Position numbers and translations under genes: made by a program | NCBI RefSeq assembly: GCF_946220915.1 | Contig: NZ_CAMIHH010000006.1 | Location: 1-64,000 of the forward strand | Length of the DNA: 64,000 nucleotides | Reading direction: 5' to 3' | Source of the DNA: an uncultured Flavobacterium sp. | GTDB taxonomy: Bacteria; Bacteroidota; Bacteroidia; Flavobacteriales; Flavobacteriaceae | Shown here: positions 16,759 through 25,067 of the stretch, piece after piece | Layout of the letters: every line of letters starts with the position of its first letter | Numbering within the stretch: position 1 is the first letter of the stretch | Notes under the pieces: model-generated | The model's input: only the letters and a program-made list of their open reading frames with translations | The model's database searches: none | What the model was told of the DNA's origin: nothing

Positions 16759-19700
16759 TTATCTCTTGATAGAGAAGTGGCCCTTAAACTGCCTGCCATC
16801 GCCACGCTTTACAATGAACCAGTAATCGTCGGCCGGCATGGCGCGGCCATCAAAGGTGCCATCCCATCCTTCGCCTGAATTGCCAAAATTGGTAAGCTGC
16901 TTTCCGTAACGGTCAAATATCTGTACGGTAAGGCCCGGTTCCAGCACTGCAAATTTTATCCTCCAGGTATCGTTGGCTCCATCGCCGTTAGGTGAAAAGT
17001 ATTTAGGATAGGTGGCTATCATTACCTCTTCGGAATCAGGTGGGTAGCAGCCGAATTTATCGCGTACATATATCGTTTGTATGCCAGCAGGCACCCCAGT
17101 GAGCTCGGCAGCATCCTGGTAGTTAATCCCGTCGAAGGAGTACTCATACGCTGAGGCATCAGTACCATCGGTAATGATGGTAACAGTATTGTCATTGTCT
17201 GACCAGTCTTCAATTTCTATATCGGCAATGAGCGGCTGGCTTACAACAACGGCTGAAAGGGTTTTTGTAACTTCGCAACCGGCATCATTGGTCACGGTTA
17301 CGGTATATTCTCCGGGTTCGGTCACAGTAATGCTTTCCACATCCTCTTCCCCTGTGGACCAGGTGTACGATTCATAACCCGGGTCGGCCATTATAGTAAC
17401 CGGCTGCCCGTTGCACAGTCCCCACGATTCTTCCATTGCCAGCTCGAAGGTTGGGCTTGCTACAATGCTGAACGAGCTGGTGCCGTAGCAAAGTGGGTTT
17501 ACGATCCATTCTACCCTTGCGTATACTGTTGCTGTTCCGGAAGTGTAGTCCAGGGGCAGCGCATTTATGTCCTGGTCGGCATCCTCCTGGCTTGCGTGGT
17601 AGGTAATAACGGCAATATCAGGGTCAACTTCGCCCAATACGGCCTCATCCTGCTGCGAGAGGTCAAATGTTCCCGTACCCGCCCCGGTTTCATCGCAAAA
17701 GAACATATCTTCGGCCATACTTGCCGTAATGAGCGGGGGCAGTTCGGCAATGTTGAACTGCTCCACGCGCACTTCGCCACAGGCATCGGTAACCCTGAGC
17801 ACGTACAGTGCCGACTCCAGGTTTGTAAATATGTTGTTCGTGCCGTTGTCTAAGTAAAAAGAGGTGTCGCCGTCTTTGCTTATCAGTTCATACTCAGGTG
17901 TAACCCCGGTGGCATTTACTTCAACTTCAAAGTCTTCGCCTACGCACGTGCGGTTGTAGATGCCCGTAATGCCAAGCTCATTATAAAATTCAAATTGCTG
18001 CACTTCCTCAATGCAGTTCTTTTCAGTTTTGCCTAGGCTTCCCATGCAGTAAGAAGTCTGCTGCCGGAGTATGCGGAACTCACCCGTTGCAGTAAACCCG
18101 GTGTTGGATTCTGAAAGTGCGAGTGCATTGGTGCCCGTAAGCGCATCATTTTCAGTGTACGGTGCGCCAGTGCCGGGATGTTCCCAGTTATCTGTACTTT
18201 CATTAAATCGTTGAAGCCAGAAAGTTACCGCGTCACCGGCATTGGATTCATAATTGGCAAAAATGCTAAAGTCATCGCACGTAGGCTGTACTTCTATTGC
18301 ATCCTGGGTAACTGACAACGGAACAATCTCCACAGTTTGGGTGTAGCCGTTTTCGCATTCGGTATTAACGGTAAATGAATAATTTCCGGGTGGAAGCGCA
18401 TCCATGCTGAAATCGCCCTCAAAAATATTGGAAGAAGCATTAAAAGGGAGGGTAAGGCCGGCTCCTGCCGGTGCAGCGGTAATGGTAACCTGCGTAACAG
18501 AAGGGCTTATCTTTACCGAGCCCATTCCTGCGGTACAATCAGGTACCGGCGTATATTCAGGGGCCTGCGGCGAAAACTGGGGTATGGCAACAGGGATGGC
18601 AGTATAGCTGTTGCCGCACGAATCAGTAAAATTAATCTCATAGTTGCCCGGTACCATGCCTGTAATCGAGATGATGCCCTGGGCGTTGATTTCTGCACTG
18701 GCATCATAGGGCAATGGCTCAGAATACTGTGCCGGAGCCGATACGACCACTACAGTTACGAGCTCAGAGTTGGGAACCCTTAACAGTACCCTGCCCAATT
18801 GTGTCTGGCAGTTATTGTTTACGGCAGATATCTGGGGTTCTGGCGCCTGGGGAACATCAACCTCACGGGTAAACGCGTCGGTGCGGCCACAGGCATCGGT
18901 TATTGTCCCGGAATAACTTCCCAGTGGTATGGGGTTACTTTCGGTTCCAAAAACCGCAGGGCCGTTAAAGGGGCCCGGGTAAGAGCCGTTAGATAGCGCA
19001 GGGTCAAATCCTGCCGGAACTGCAGTAAAGGCGATTGTGTAGGGTGCGACAAGCCGTGTGGCGTTAATGGTAAGGGCCTGGCCGTCGCACGACACCTGCG
19101 CTACCGAGGCCGTTGCATTGAGCAGCTGGCTTACGGTATCCGAAGATTCATATACATTGCCACATGGGTCGGTAACCGATATGCTTACGCTGTATGCTTC
19201 AGGATAATAATCGATCAGGCGGTTTATGGTAAGGAGTGTAGGGCTGCCGGCCGTGATGGTCTGGTTGTAAACCTGCGGTGTGCCGCCATCGGGTGGTGTT
19301 ACGGTCATCTGTACGGTTAAGGGATAAATAATGCCCGATGGGCTCGAGGTGCCAACGGTGTAATTGATATTCATGCTATTGCAGGATGGGAACGAGGTAT
19401 CGGGAAATACGGGCCCGGCAAGGGTAAGCGTTGTAGGCTCTGTTGCAAAGGAGTGCGTTGCGGTAAAGCCGTTGCCGCACTCATCGGTTACCCTTACTTC
19501 GTAAGTGCCCGAAGGTACATTGGTAAAAACATTGGAAGCCTGGGGCGCTGTGGTAACCGGACCGCTTATAATTTCGTAAGTTTCAGGATTTCCGGCGGTT
19601 GCGGTAACGGTCATATCTGTGCCGCTGTCGCAGGTCGCTACCGAATTGCTTATGTAAAACGCAACCGGCACATAGAGTGAACCTATGGTGGCATTGGCCT

Positions 19701-20010
19701 GGCCCGTGGTAGTGGCCGACCCTATTTGCTGTGTTGCAATGATAAGGTATTCGCCGTCGCCCAGTGCAGGAACTTCAGATTCAGTGCTGTTCCACACGGG
19801 GATGGTGTCTTCGGGCAGCAGGTATACCTTATATACTACCGGTGCAGCCGGGTTGGCATTAGACACTGAAAGCGAAAGCGCCCCAAACCCCGGGCAGGTC
19901 TCGTCGGTTACCGTTACGCTCACGTTCAGCTGGGAATAAGCCTGCAAAGTGAACAGCGAAAAGCATAAGGCAAAGAATATATTTTTAGCAGGAAACGTAA
20001 AATTATTCAT
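16759..20010 (-). CDS. Large secreted protein with a T9SS type B (CHU_C) sorting domain, paralogue 2
   Basis: 1,083 residues with the same plan as its neighbour. A signal peptide ends near LQAYSQLNVS. Repeated units follow with VTDECG/FTDSCG/VTDPCG motifs, then a region LGITGIYNRTCVGEDFEVEV that matches LQITGIMSLTCSGAIGDVQV in the paralogue. The C-terminus is a CHU_C domain (YFSPNGDGANDTWRI, FDRYGKQLTNFG, GWDGTFDG, DYWFIVKR). The protein should be exported by T9SS, to which the nearby porQ contributes. Adhesion or gliding-related surface roles are common for such proteins but are inference here. It is transcribed before paralogue 1. Confidence 0.88.
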   Translation of the reverse strand: MNNFTFPAKNIFFALCFSLFTLQAYSQLNVSVTVTDETCPGFGALSLSVSNANPAAPVVYKVYLLPEDTIPVWNSTESEVPALGDGEYLIIATQQIGSATTTGQANATIGSLYVPVAFYISNSVATCDSGTDMTVTATAGNPETYEIISGPVTTAPQASNVFTNVPSGTYEVRVTDECGNGFTATHSFATEPTTLTLAGPVFPDTSFPSCNSMNINYTVGTSSPSGIIYPLTVQMTVTPPDGGTPQVYNQTITAGSPTLLTINRLIDYYPEAYSVSISVTDPCGNVYESSDTVSQLLNATASVAQVSCDGQALTINATRLVAPYTIAFTAVPAGFDPALSNGSYPGPFNGPAVFGTESNPIPLGSYSGTITDACGRTDAFTREVDVPQAPEPQISAVNNNCQTQLGRVLLRVPNSELVTVVVVSAPAQYSEPLPYDASAEINAQGIISITGMVPGNYEINFTDSCGNSYTAIPVAIPQFSPQAPEYTPVPDCTAGMGSVKISPSVTQVTITAAPAGAGLTLPFNASSNIFEGDFSMDALPPGNYSFTVNTECENGYTQTVEIVPLSVTQDAIEVQPTCDDFSIFANYESNAGDAVTFWLQRFNESTDNWEHPGTGAPYTENDALTGTNALALSESNTGFTATGEFRILRQQTSYCMGSLGKTEKNCIEEVQQFEFYNELGITGIYNRTCVGEDFEVEVNATGVTPEYELISKDGDTSFYLDNGTNNIFTNLESALYVLRVTDACGEVRVEQFNIAELPPLITASMAEDMFFCDETGAGTGTFDLSQQDEAVLGEVDPDIAVITYHASQEDADQDINALPLDYTSGTATVYARVEWIVNPLCYGTSSFSIVASPTFELAMEESWGLCNGQPVTIMADPGYESYTWSTGEEDVESITVTEPGEYTVTVTNDAGCEVTKTLSAVVVSQPLIADIEIEDWSDNDNTVTIITDGTDASAYEYSFDGINYQDAAELTGVPAGIQTIYVRDKFGCYPPDSEEVMIATYPKYFSPNGDGANDTWRIKFAVLEPGLTVQIFDRYGKQLTNFGNSGEGWDGTFDGRAMPADDYWFIVKRGDGRQFKGHFSIKR

Positions 20011-20155
20011 TATTTATCTTGGTTTACAAGGGGTTATGAGTGAATTTTCTTAAGCTATAAATTAAATGATTAATAAACCGGCATACTGTTAAGGCTGTTA
20101 TAAAGAGTGTTAACTAAATCCTAATATTTAAGTTGAGATAACTTTAAAGGTAAGG

Positions 20156-20186
20156 TTTTGTAAATCAAAAAAATATAGTACCTTTG
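20156..20186 (+). promoter_or_regulatory. Bacteroidota-type promoter of rpsA
   Basis: TTTTG at 20156-20160 and TACCTTTG at 20179-20186 are spaced 18 bases apart, a textbook match. Transcription would begin near 20190-20195, leaving a leader of about 115 bases. Confidence 0.8.
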
Positions 20187-20196
20187 CGCACCTTTT

Positions 20197-20274
20197 GGCA
20201 GCATGGGGTTCCTTAAGGTTAAAATCATTTTTTATGTAAAACGCTTCTGCTGTTTTGCGCTGCCTGGAAACCCC
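20197..20274 (+). ncRNA. Candidate structured 5' leader of rpsA
   Basis: Two complementary pairs are interleaved. GGCAGC (20197-20202) pairs with GCTGCC (20259-20264). GGGGTTCC (20205-20212) pairs with GGAAACCCC (20266-20274, one bulged A). The order 1-2-1'-2' means a pseudoknot or two mutually exclusive helices. A small AAAAC/GTTTT hairpin (20238-20256) lies inside. Ribosomal protein S1 is autoregulated through its leader in Proteobacteria, so a similar role is a reasonable guess. Confidence 0.45.
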
Positions 20275-20306
20275 GCAACAACGCAGGATACAAATTTTAA
20301 ATCAGC

Positions 20307-22091
20307 ATGTCTGAACAAACAAAATCAAAAGAGGAATTTCTACAGGAGTTTAACTGGCACAACTTTGAAGAAGGCATTGATGCAGTAGACGAGCAAAACC
20401 TTAGGGAATTTGAAAGCCTGGTTGAAAAGACTTTCATTTCAACTGACAGCGACGAAGTAGTAGAAGGTACTGTGGTACGCATTACTGACCGTGACGCAAT
20501 CGTTGACATCAACGCAAAATCCGAAGGTGTTATCTCCCTTAACGAATTCCGTTACAACCCGAACCTTAAAGTAGGTGACAAAGTTGAAGTACTTATCGAC
20601 GTTCGCGAAGACAAGTCGGGCCAGCTTGTACTTTCCCACAAGAAAGCACGTACCATCAAGGCTTGGGACAGGGTTATCAATGCAAATGAAACAGGCGAGA
20701 TCGTTAACGGTTTCGTGAAGTGCAGGACCAAGGGCGGTATGATCGTTGACGTATTCGGCATCGAGGCATTCCTTCCAGGTTCGCAGATAGACGTAAAACC
20801 TATCAGGGATTACGACCAGTACGTAAACAAGACCATGGAGTTCAAAGTTGTGAAAATCAACCATGAGTTCAAAAACGTAGTAGTTTCGCACAAAGCCCTT
20901 ATCGAGGCTGATATCGAAGTGCAGAAGAAAGAGATCATCGGGCAGCTTGAAAAAGGCCAGGTGCTTGAGGGTGTTGTTAAAAACATTACTTCATACGGTG
21001 TATTCATCGACCTTGGAGGTGTTGACGGACTTATCCACATTACTGACCTTTCATGGAGCCGTATCAACCACCCAAGCGAAGTGCTTGAACTTGACCAGAA
21101 ACTTAATGTGGTTATCCTTGACTTTGATGATGAGAAAACAAGGATCCAGCTTGGTCTTAAGCAACTTAACGCACACCCTTGGGATGCGCTTGACGCAAAA
21201 CTTGCAGTAGGCGATAAAGTGAAAGGCAAAGTAGTGGTTATTGCTGACTACGGTGCATTCATCGAAGTTGCTGAAGGCGTTGAAGGTCTTATCCACGTAT
21301 CTGAAATGTCATGGTCTACGCATCTGCGTTCTGCACAGGACTTCGTAAAAGTAGGCGATGAGGTTGAGGCAGTGATCCTTACCCTTGACAGGGAAGACCG
21401 CAAAATGTCTCTTGGCATCAAGCAGCTTTCTCAAGACCCATGGACTGACATTACCTCTAAATACCCTGTAGGTTCACGCCACACAGGTATCGTAAGGAAC
21501 TTTACAAACTTTGGTATATTCGTTGAGCTTGAAGAAGGCATTGACGGGCTTATATACATCTCAGACCTTTCATGGACTAAGAAGATCAAGCACCCATCAG
21601 AATTTGTAAACGTAGGCGACAAGCTTGACGTTGTAGTTCTTGAGCTTGATGTTGACGGACGCAAACTTTCCCTTGGCCACAAGCAGACACAGGCTAACCC
21701 ATGGGATAAGTATGAGGATTCATTTGGTGTAGGTACAGTACATAATGGTACTATCGCTGAGATCGTTGACAAAGGCGCTACTGTAGAGTTTGGTGACGAT
21801 ATCGTTGCTTTCATCCCTACAAGGCACCTTGAGAAAGAAGACGGCAAAAAACTTAAGAAAGGTGAAGTTGCCGACTTTAAAGTGATCGAGTTCAACAAAG
21901 AGTTCAAAAGGGTAGTGGCTTCGCACACTGCAACTTTCCGCGATGAGGAAGAGAAAAATGTTAGGTCGCAACAAGACAATAACAATAATAACATGGCTTC
22001 ATCGTCAAACAATGTTGAAAAAACCACCCTTGGTGACATCGACGCACTATCTCAACTAAAAGAGAGAATGGAAAAAGGAGAGCAGAAATAA
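20307..22091 (+). CDS. rpsA: 30S ribosomal protein S1
   Basis: 594 residues with six S1 RNA-binding motifs. The last four are clearest, each with a GxVxxITxYGxFIDL-type strand and a HI/HVSExSW or YISDLSW end. The first two are the degenerate ribosome-anchoring motifs. A low-complexity asparagine- and serine-rich tail begins near residue 555. S1 binds mRNA on the small subunit, which matters in Bacteroidota because most mRNAs lack Shine-Dalgarno sequences; none is visible here. It has a strong promoter and a structured leader, and ends at a terminator. Confidence 0.97.
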   Translation: MSEQTKSKEEFLQEFNWHNFEEGIDAVDEQNLREFESLVEKTFISTDSDEVVEGTVVRITDRDAIVDINAKSEGVISLNEFRYNPNLKVGDKVEVLIDVREDKSGQLVLSHKKARTIKAWDRVINANETGEIVNGFVKCRTKGGMIVDVFGIEAFLPGSQIDVKPIRDYDQYVNKTMEFKVVKINHEFKNVVVSHKALIEADIEVQKKEIIGQLEKGQVLEGVVKNITSYGVFIDLGGVDGLIHITDLSWSRINHPSEVLELDQKLNVVILDFDDEKTRIQLGLKQLNAHPWDALDAKLAVGDKVKGKVVVIADYGAFIEVAEGVEGLIHVSEMSWSTHLRSAQDFVKVGDEVEAVILTLDREDRKMSLGIKQLSQDPWTDITSKYPVGSRHTGIVRNFTNFGIFVELEEGIDGLIYISDLSWTKKIKHPSEFVNVGDKLDVVVLELDVDGRKLSLGHKQTQANPWDKYEDSFGVGTVHNGTIAEIVDKGATVEFGDDIVAFIPTRHLEKEDGKKLKKGEVADFKVIEFNKEFKRVVASHTATFRDEEEKNVRSQQDNNNNNMASSSNNVEKTTLGDIDALSQLKERMEKGEQK

Positions 22092-22113
22092 TCCCTAATC
22101 CGCTTTAAATATG

Positions 22114-22142
22114 AAACCCCTTCCGGAACGGAGGGGGTTTTT
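22114..22142 (+). terminator. Rho-independent terminator of rpsA
   Basis: AAACCCC-TTCCG-GAA-CGGA-GGGGGTTT forms a strong GC-rich hairpin followed by T. Confidence 0.85.
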
Positions 22143-22462
22143 GGTTTTTGGTGGAGGATATGGTTCTGTCAATGCAAGCGGAGGAACGGAGCACAGCCAA
22201 TCTGCAAGATATTGAATTTTTTCATCAAATGGTGCATGCTGAAAGGCGCTTGGTTGAAACGCATATTAACTCAAATAGAACATTATTTCATTTGACACTG
22301 ACGAATTAAAACTTGTCAACAATTCCCTCCAAAAAACCATTTTTCCTACTCATAAATTTAATAGCTTTGGCGCGGCCAAAACTACCGTGCGGCCAGGGGG
22401 AAATGAGCCGAACAGGCACCTTAATACAAATAGTAGGCATAACTAATAAAACACATCTATAA
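22143..22462. other. Intergenic region, no gene seen
   Basis: No credible coding sequence is visible on either strand. A candidate -7 promoter element (TAGCTTTG) at 22362-22369 would give the next gene a leader of about 90 bases. GCGGCC occurs twice, at 22372 and 22391, and the leader is otherwise plain. Confidence 0.5.
22362..22369 (+). promoter_or_regulatory. Candidate -7 promoter element for the exported Lys/Ala-rich protein
   Basis: TAGCTTTG matches TAnnTTTG. A T-rich run about 17 bases upstream could serve as a weak -33 element. Confidence 0.45.
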
Positions 22463-22996
22463 ATGAAACTTTCAAAACTTGTAGTACTCGCCGCAGTACT
22501 AATGACCATGAGCGTAACGGCACAGAAAAAAGCTGCAGCAAAACCTGCAGCCAAGCCTGCAACTGCCAAGGCAGCAAGCGCTAAGCCAACAAAAGCCGAA
22601 ACGATGGACTGGATTGGTGGTAAGATGCAGGAGAACCTTGCCTCGCCAAGGAAATTCGTTTCTTACGCCAACGGTCTTTTTGTGTACACGAAGGAAATGT
22701 ACGGAGGCGAAATTTGCACCACTACCATCGACCTTAGCAAAGTAACCGGCCTGAGCAATGAATATTCTGAAGATTTCTTCCTGTCAGGAAAAGGCGTGGG
22801 AGTAACAACGTGTGTACAGGATACTAAACCGAACCATTTCGAATACATTTCGATTGCGGGCCCTAACTACAAGGATTACAGCTCGCCGTTCAACTTTACC
22901 CCTGACCAGACGCTGGTAGAAAGGATGAGAAAAGCGCTTACTACCCTTGTAGAATATAACGGTGCAGCCAAAAAAGGCGCCGACGAGAAATTCTAA
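22463..22996 (+). CDS. Exported protein of unknown function with an Ala/Lys/Pro linker
   Basis: 177 residues. A signal peptide (MKLSKLVVLAAVLMTMSVTAQ) is followed by a low-complexity KKAAAKPAAKPATAKAA linker to about residue 48. A compact domain of about 120 residues follows, with ETMDWIGGKMQENL at its start and two cysteines (GGEICTTTIDL, GVTTCVQDT). No family was recognised. It has its own terminator, and the signal peptide makes it a real gene. A periplasmic location is likely. Confidence 0.7.
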   Translation: MKLSKLVVLAAVLMTMSVTAQKKAAAKPAAKPATAKAASAKPTKAETMDWIGGKMQENLASPRKFVSYANGLFVYTKEMYGGEICTTTIDLSKVTGLSNEYSEDFFLSGKGVGVTTCVQDTKPNHFEYISIAGPNYKDYSSPFNFTPDQTLVERMRKALTTLVEYNGAAKKGADEKF

Positions 22997-23017
22997 TTGC
23001 CACACAATGATAAACCA

Positions 23018-23043
23018 AACCACCTCATGCAGGTGGTTTTTTT
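23018..23043 (+). terminator. Rho-independent terminator of the exported Lys/Ala-rich protein
   Basis: AACCACCT/AGGTGGTT (8 bp) with loop CATGC, followed by T. Confidence 0.9.
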
Positions 23044-23086
23044 ATGCATTTGCAGCTCCCAAAGGGAACTCCATATTATGGATATC

Positions 23087-23142
23087 CAGCAAGAGTAAGC
23101 ACGTCCCGTCACCCTCCCCTTGGGGGAGGGCTGGGGGAGGGG
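23087..23142 (+). repeat. GC-rich dispersed repeat, copy 1
   Basis: A 56-bp unit containing AGTAAGCACGTCCCGTCACC followed by a palindromic CCCTCCCC-TTGG-GGGAGGG core and a G-rich tail. It is closely similar, in inverted orientation, to the copy at 24966-25020, and less so to the copy at 23868-23916. Confidence 0.7.
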
Positions 23143-23222
23143 ATCGTAAGAGTATGAAATATCTCTCTTTTTTAAATTTAAAAAATGTTTTTTCTTACCT
23201 TAGTAAACCAAAACCACTCACC

Positions 23223-23801
23223 ATGAAATGTTTACTATTACTTGCAACCTTTACGCTAAGCTTTGTGGCCTCGGCACAGACCTATCCCAAATACGAGAAT
23301 GAAGCCGGCAGCGGCAAAAGCACAATTAAACCCAACAAAGCACTAACACCTGCCGAAAAGCCTAAAGAAATAAAGAAGAAACAGGCCGGGCGCATCGAAA
23401 TGGTAATGGTTGAACACGCTACTGAAAATTCGGGCGACTTCCAGCAGCTTATGGAGAGGGCTGTACTGCAAAGTAAGGACAAAAATTTTAACGCCGCCAT
23501 AAGCCTTTATACCCAGGCACTGAATGTTGCCACAGAGGAGCAGGCATGGAGAGCGTTGGTTTCGAGGGCTACCACCTACACTGTCATGGATAAACCTAAT
23601 CCTGACAAAGCCATCGCCGATCTTACTAATATAATCGACACCCGGAAAACACCGCAAAAACAGTTAGCTTATATTTACACCAGCAGGGCAAGGCTGCTTT
23701 ATGACAAAGGAGAAATCGAGGTGGCCTGCGCCGATGTACAAAAAGCGCGGGAACTGGGCCTGCCGGAAAACCTTATCGTAGGGGTAGAGGCGTGTAAATA
23801 G
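23223..23801 (+). CDS. Exported TPR-like protein of unknown function
   Basis: 192 residues from the ATG at 23223, which gives a clean signal peptide (MKCLLLLATFTLSFVASAQ). The frame is open upstream to 22962, but that extension covers a terminator and a repeat and is rejected. The mature part has a charged linker (about residues 25-60), then two or three helical pairs resembling TPRs (NFNAAISLYTQALNVATEEQ, PDKAIADLTNIIDTRK, GEIEVACADVQKARELG). It is probably a periplasmic scaffold-type protein. It is flanked on both sides by copies of the dispersed repeat. Confidence 0.7.
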   Translation: MKCLLLLATFTLSFVASAQTYPKYENEAGSGKSTIKPNKALTPAEKPKEIKKKQAGRIEMVMVEHATENSGDFQQLMERAVLQSKDKNFNAAISLYTQALNVATEEQAWRALVSRATTYTVMDKPNPDKAIADLTNIIDTRKTPQKQLAYIYTSRARLLYDKGEIEVACADVQKARELGLPENLIVGVEACK

Positions 23802-23867
23802 TTTTGTTTAAAGTTTACAGTTAACGGTTGCTTACTCTTACGAGTAAAAATTACTCATGCACTGTAA

Positions 23868-23916
23868 TGCAAGTCAGCATATCCCGTCACCCCCACCTTT
23901 GGAGGGGCAGGAGGGG
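23868..23916 (+). repeat. GC-rich dispersed repeat, copy 2 (diverged)
   Basis: Contains TGCAAGTCAGCATATCCCGT, then CACCCCCACC-TTT-GGAGGGG and a G-rich tail. The order of parts matches copy 1, but the core is shortened. Confidence 0.6.
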
Positions 23917-23964
23917 ACATGTTGAGTAGGCATCCGTCAACCGTTAACTGACAACCATCAACGC

Positions 23965-24756
23965 TTACGAGTTGCCGTACAAATTAGACTCCCCGCCATC
24001 AATCGCTATAATTTGCCCGTTCACATACTGGCAGTCATCGCTAAGCAAAAAGGCAACCAGTTTACCAACTTCCTCGGGTTTGCCCAGGCGGCGTGTAGGG
24101 TTGCGTTGTGCATACTCTTTTTCGGCGGCGGCAGGGTCGGAAGGGTTTACCTGCTTAAAGGCCCCGGCAACCATAGGTGTGAGTATCGCGCCCGGAGCTA
24201 TGGCATTGGTAAAGATATTGTCTTTTCCATATTCAATGGCAGCGTTTTTGGTCATTCCCGATACTGCATGCTTACTGGCTACATAAGGCATCTGGTTAAT
24301 TACTCCCCTTATGCCGCCAACGGAAGCTACGTTCACAATTTTTCCGCCGCCGTTTTTCTGCATGGCCGGGATTACGTGTTTAAGTCCGTAATACACACCC
24401 ATAAGGTTGATGTCGATAACCTTTTTAAATACTTCAATGTCATATTCCGTAATCGGGGCCTGTTTGCCTTCTATGCCGGCATTGTTGTAAAAGCCATCTA
24501 TTTTTCCATATTCGGAAAGTGTCTTGTCTATGTAATTTTTCACAGCATCTTCATCTGAAATATCTGCCGTAACAGCAAGTATTTTGGCATTTGGAGCAAC
24601 TGAAAGTATTTCTTTTTTTGCTTTTTCCAACGCCTCTTCATTATAATCTACAAGTGCCAGGTTTGCGCCTTTTTCGGCTACTGTTTTTGCTGCTGCAAGT
24701 CCCAGCCCCATGGCTGCCCCGGTAATGATGATTGTTTTTCCCTGAAATGTACTCAT
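23965..24756 (-). CDS. SDR-family oxidoreductase
   Basis: 263 residues from the ATG at 24756 (MSTFQGKTIIITGAAMG). A 13-codon upstream extension is possible but lacks support. It is a classical short-chain dehydrogenase/reductase. The cofactor motif is TGAAMGLG, the NNAG motif is present (FYNNAGIEG), the catalytic serine lies in NVASVGGIRG, and YxxxK is YVASK. The acidic residue after the second strand (VDYN) suggests NAD rather than NADP. The substrate cannot be assigned. It is monocistronic on the minus strand. Confidence 0.85.
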   Translation of the reverse strand: MSTFQGKTIIITGAAMGLGLAAAKTVAEKGANLALVDYNEEALEKAKKEILSVAPNAKILAVTADISDEDAVKNYIDKTLSEYGKIDGFYNNAGIEGKQAPITEYDIEVFKKVIDINLMGVYYGLKHVIPAMQKNGGGKIVNVASVGGIRGVINQMPYVASKHAVSGMTKNAAIEYGKDNIFTNAIAPGAILTPMVAGAFKQVNPSDPAAAEKEYAQRNPTRRLGKPEEVGKLVAFLLSDDCQYVNGQIIAIDGGESNLYGNS

Positions 24757-25067
24757 AATTTTAATAATTTTAATTTTACTAAAATTACAAAGCACAAAAT
24801 CCCGATGAAGTTAACTTGCCGTTAATTAATGGAATAACTGATTTGAGTGTAGGAAAATATCATTAAATGTGTGATAACAGCGGAATAAAAGCTAATACTG
24901 TAATGATTTTATTGCCAGTTAAAAGCCTTTAATCCCCGCAGGGGAATCCTCACTCAGCCGTGTAGCCCCGTCCCCAGCCCTCACCAAGGAGAGGGTGACG
25001 AGATGTGCTTACCCTTGCAGCAGATTTAAGGATATGAGTGTAGTTCCCCCTTTGAGGGTTAGGGGGC
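24757..25067. other. Intergenic region with a dispersed repeat, no gene seen
   Basis: The half near the SDR gene is AT-rich and empty. The half near recG holds the third copy of the GC-rich repeat and a further CCCCCTTTGAGGGTTAGGGGG palindrome at about 25041-25062, just past the recG stop codon. Confidence 0.55.
24966..25020 (-). repeat. GC-rich dispersed repeat, copy 3 (inverted)
   Basis: Read on the minus strand it contains GGGTAAGCACATCTCGTCAC followed by the CCCTCTCC-TTGG-TGAGGG core and a GGGGACGGGG tail. Over about 55 bases it agrees with copy 1 at most positions. Confidence 0.7.

Noticed and set aside
22962..23222. Long N-terminal extension of the exported TPR-like protein
   Set aside because: It spans a terminator and the GC-rich repeat; the ATG at 23223 gives a clean signal peptide.
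23087..25062. Possible CRISPR array from the GC-rich repeats
   Set aside because: The copies are irregularly spaced by about 800-1,100 bases, occur in both orientations and have no spacer structure or cas gene.
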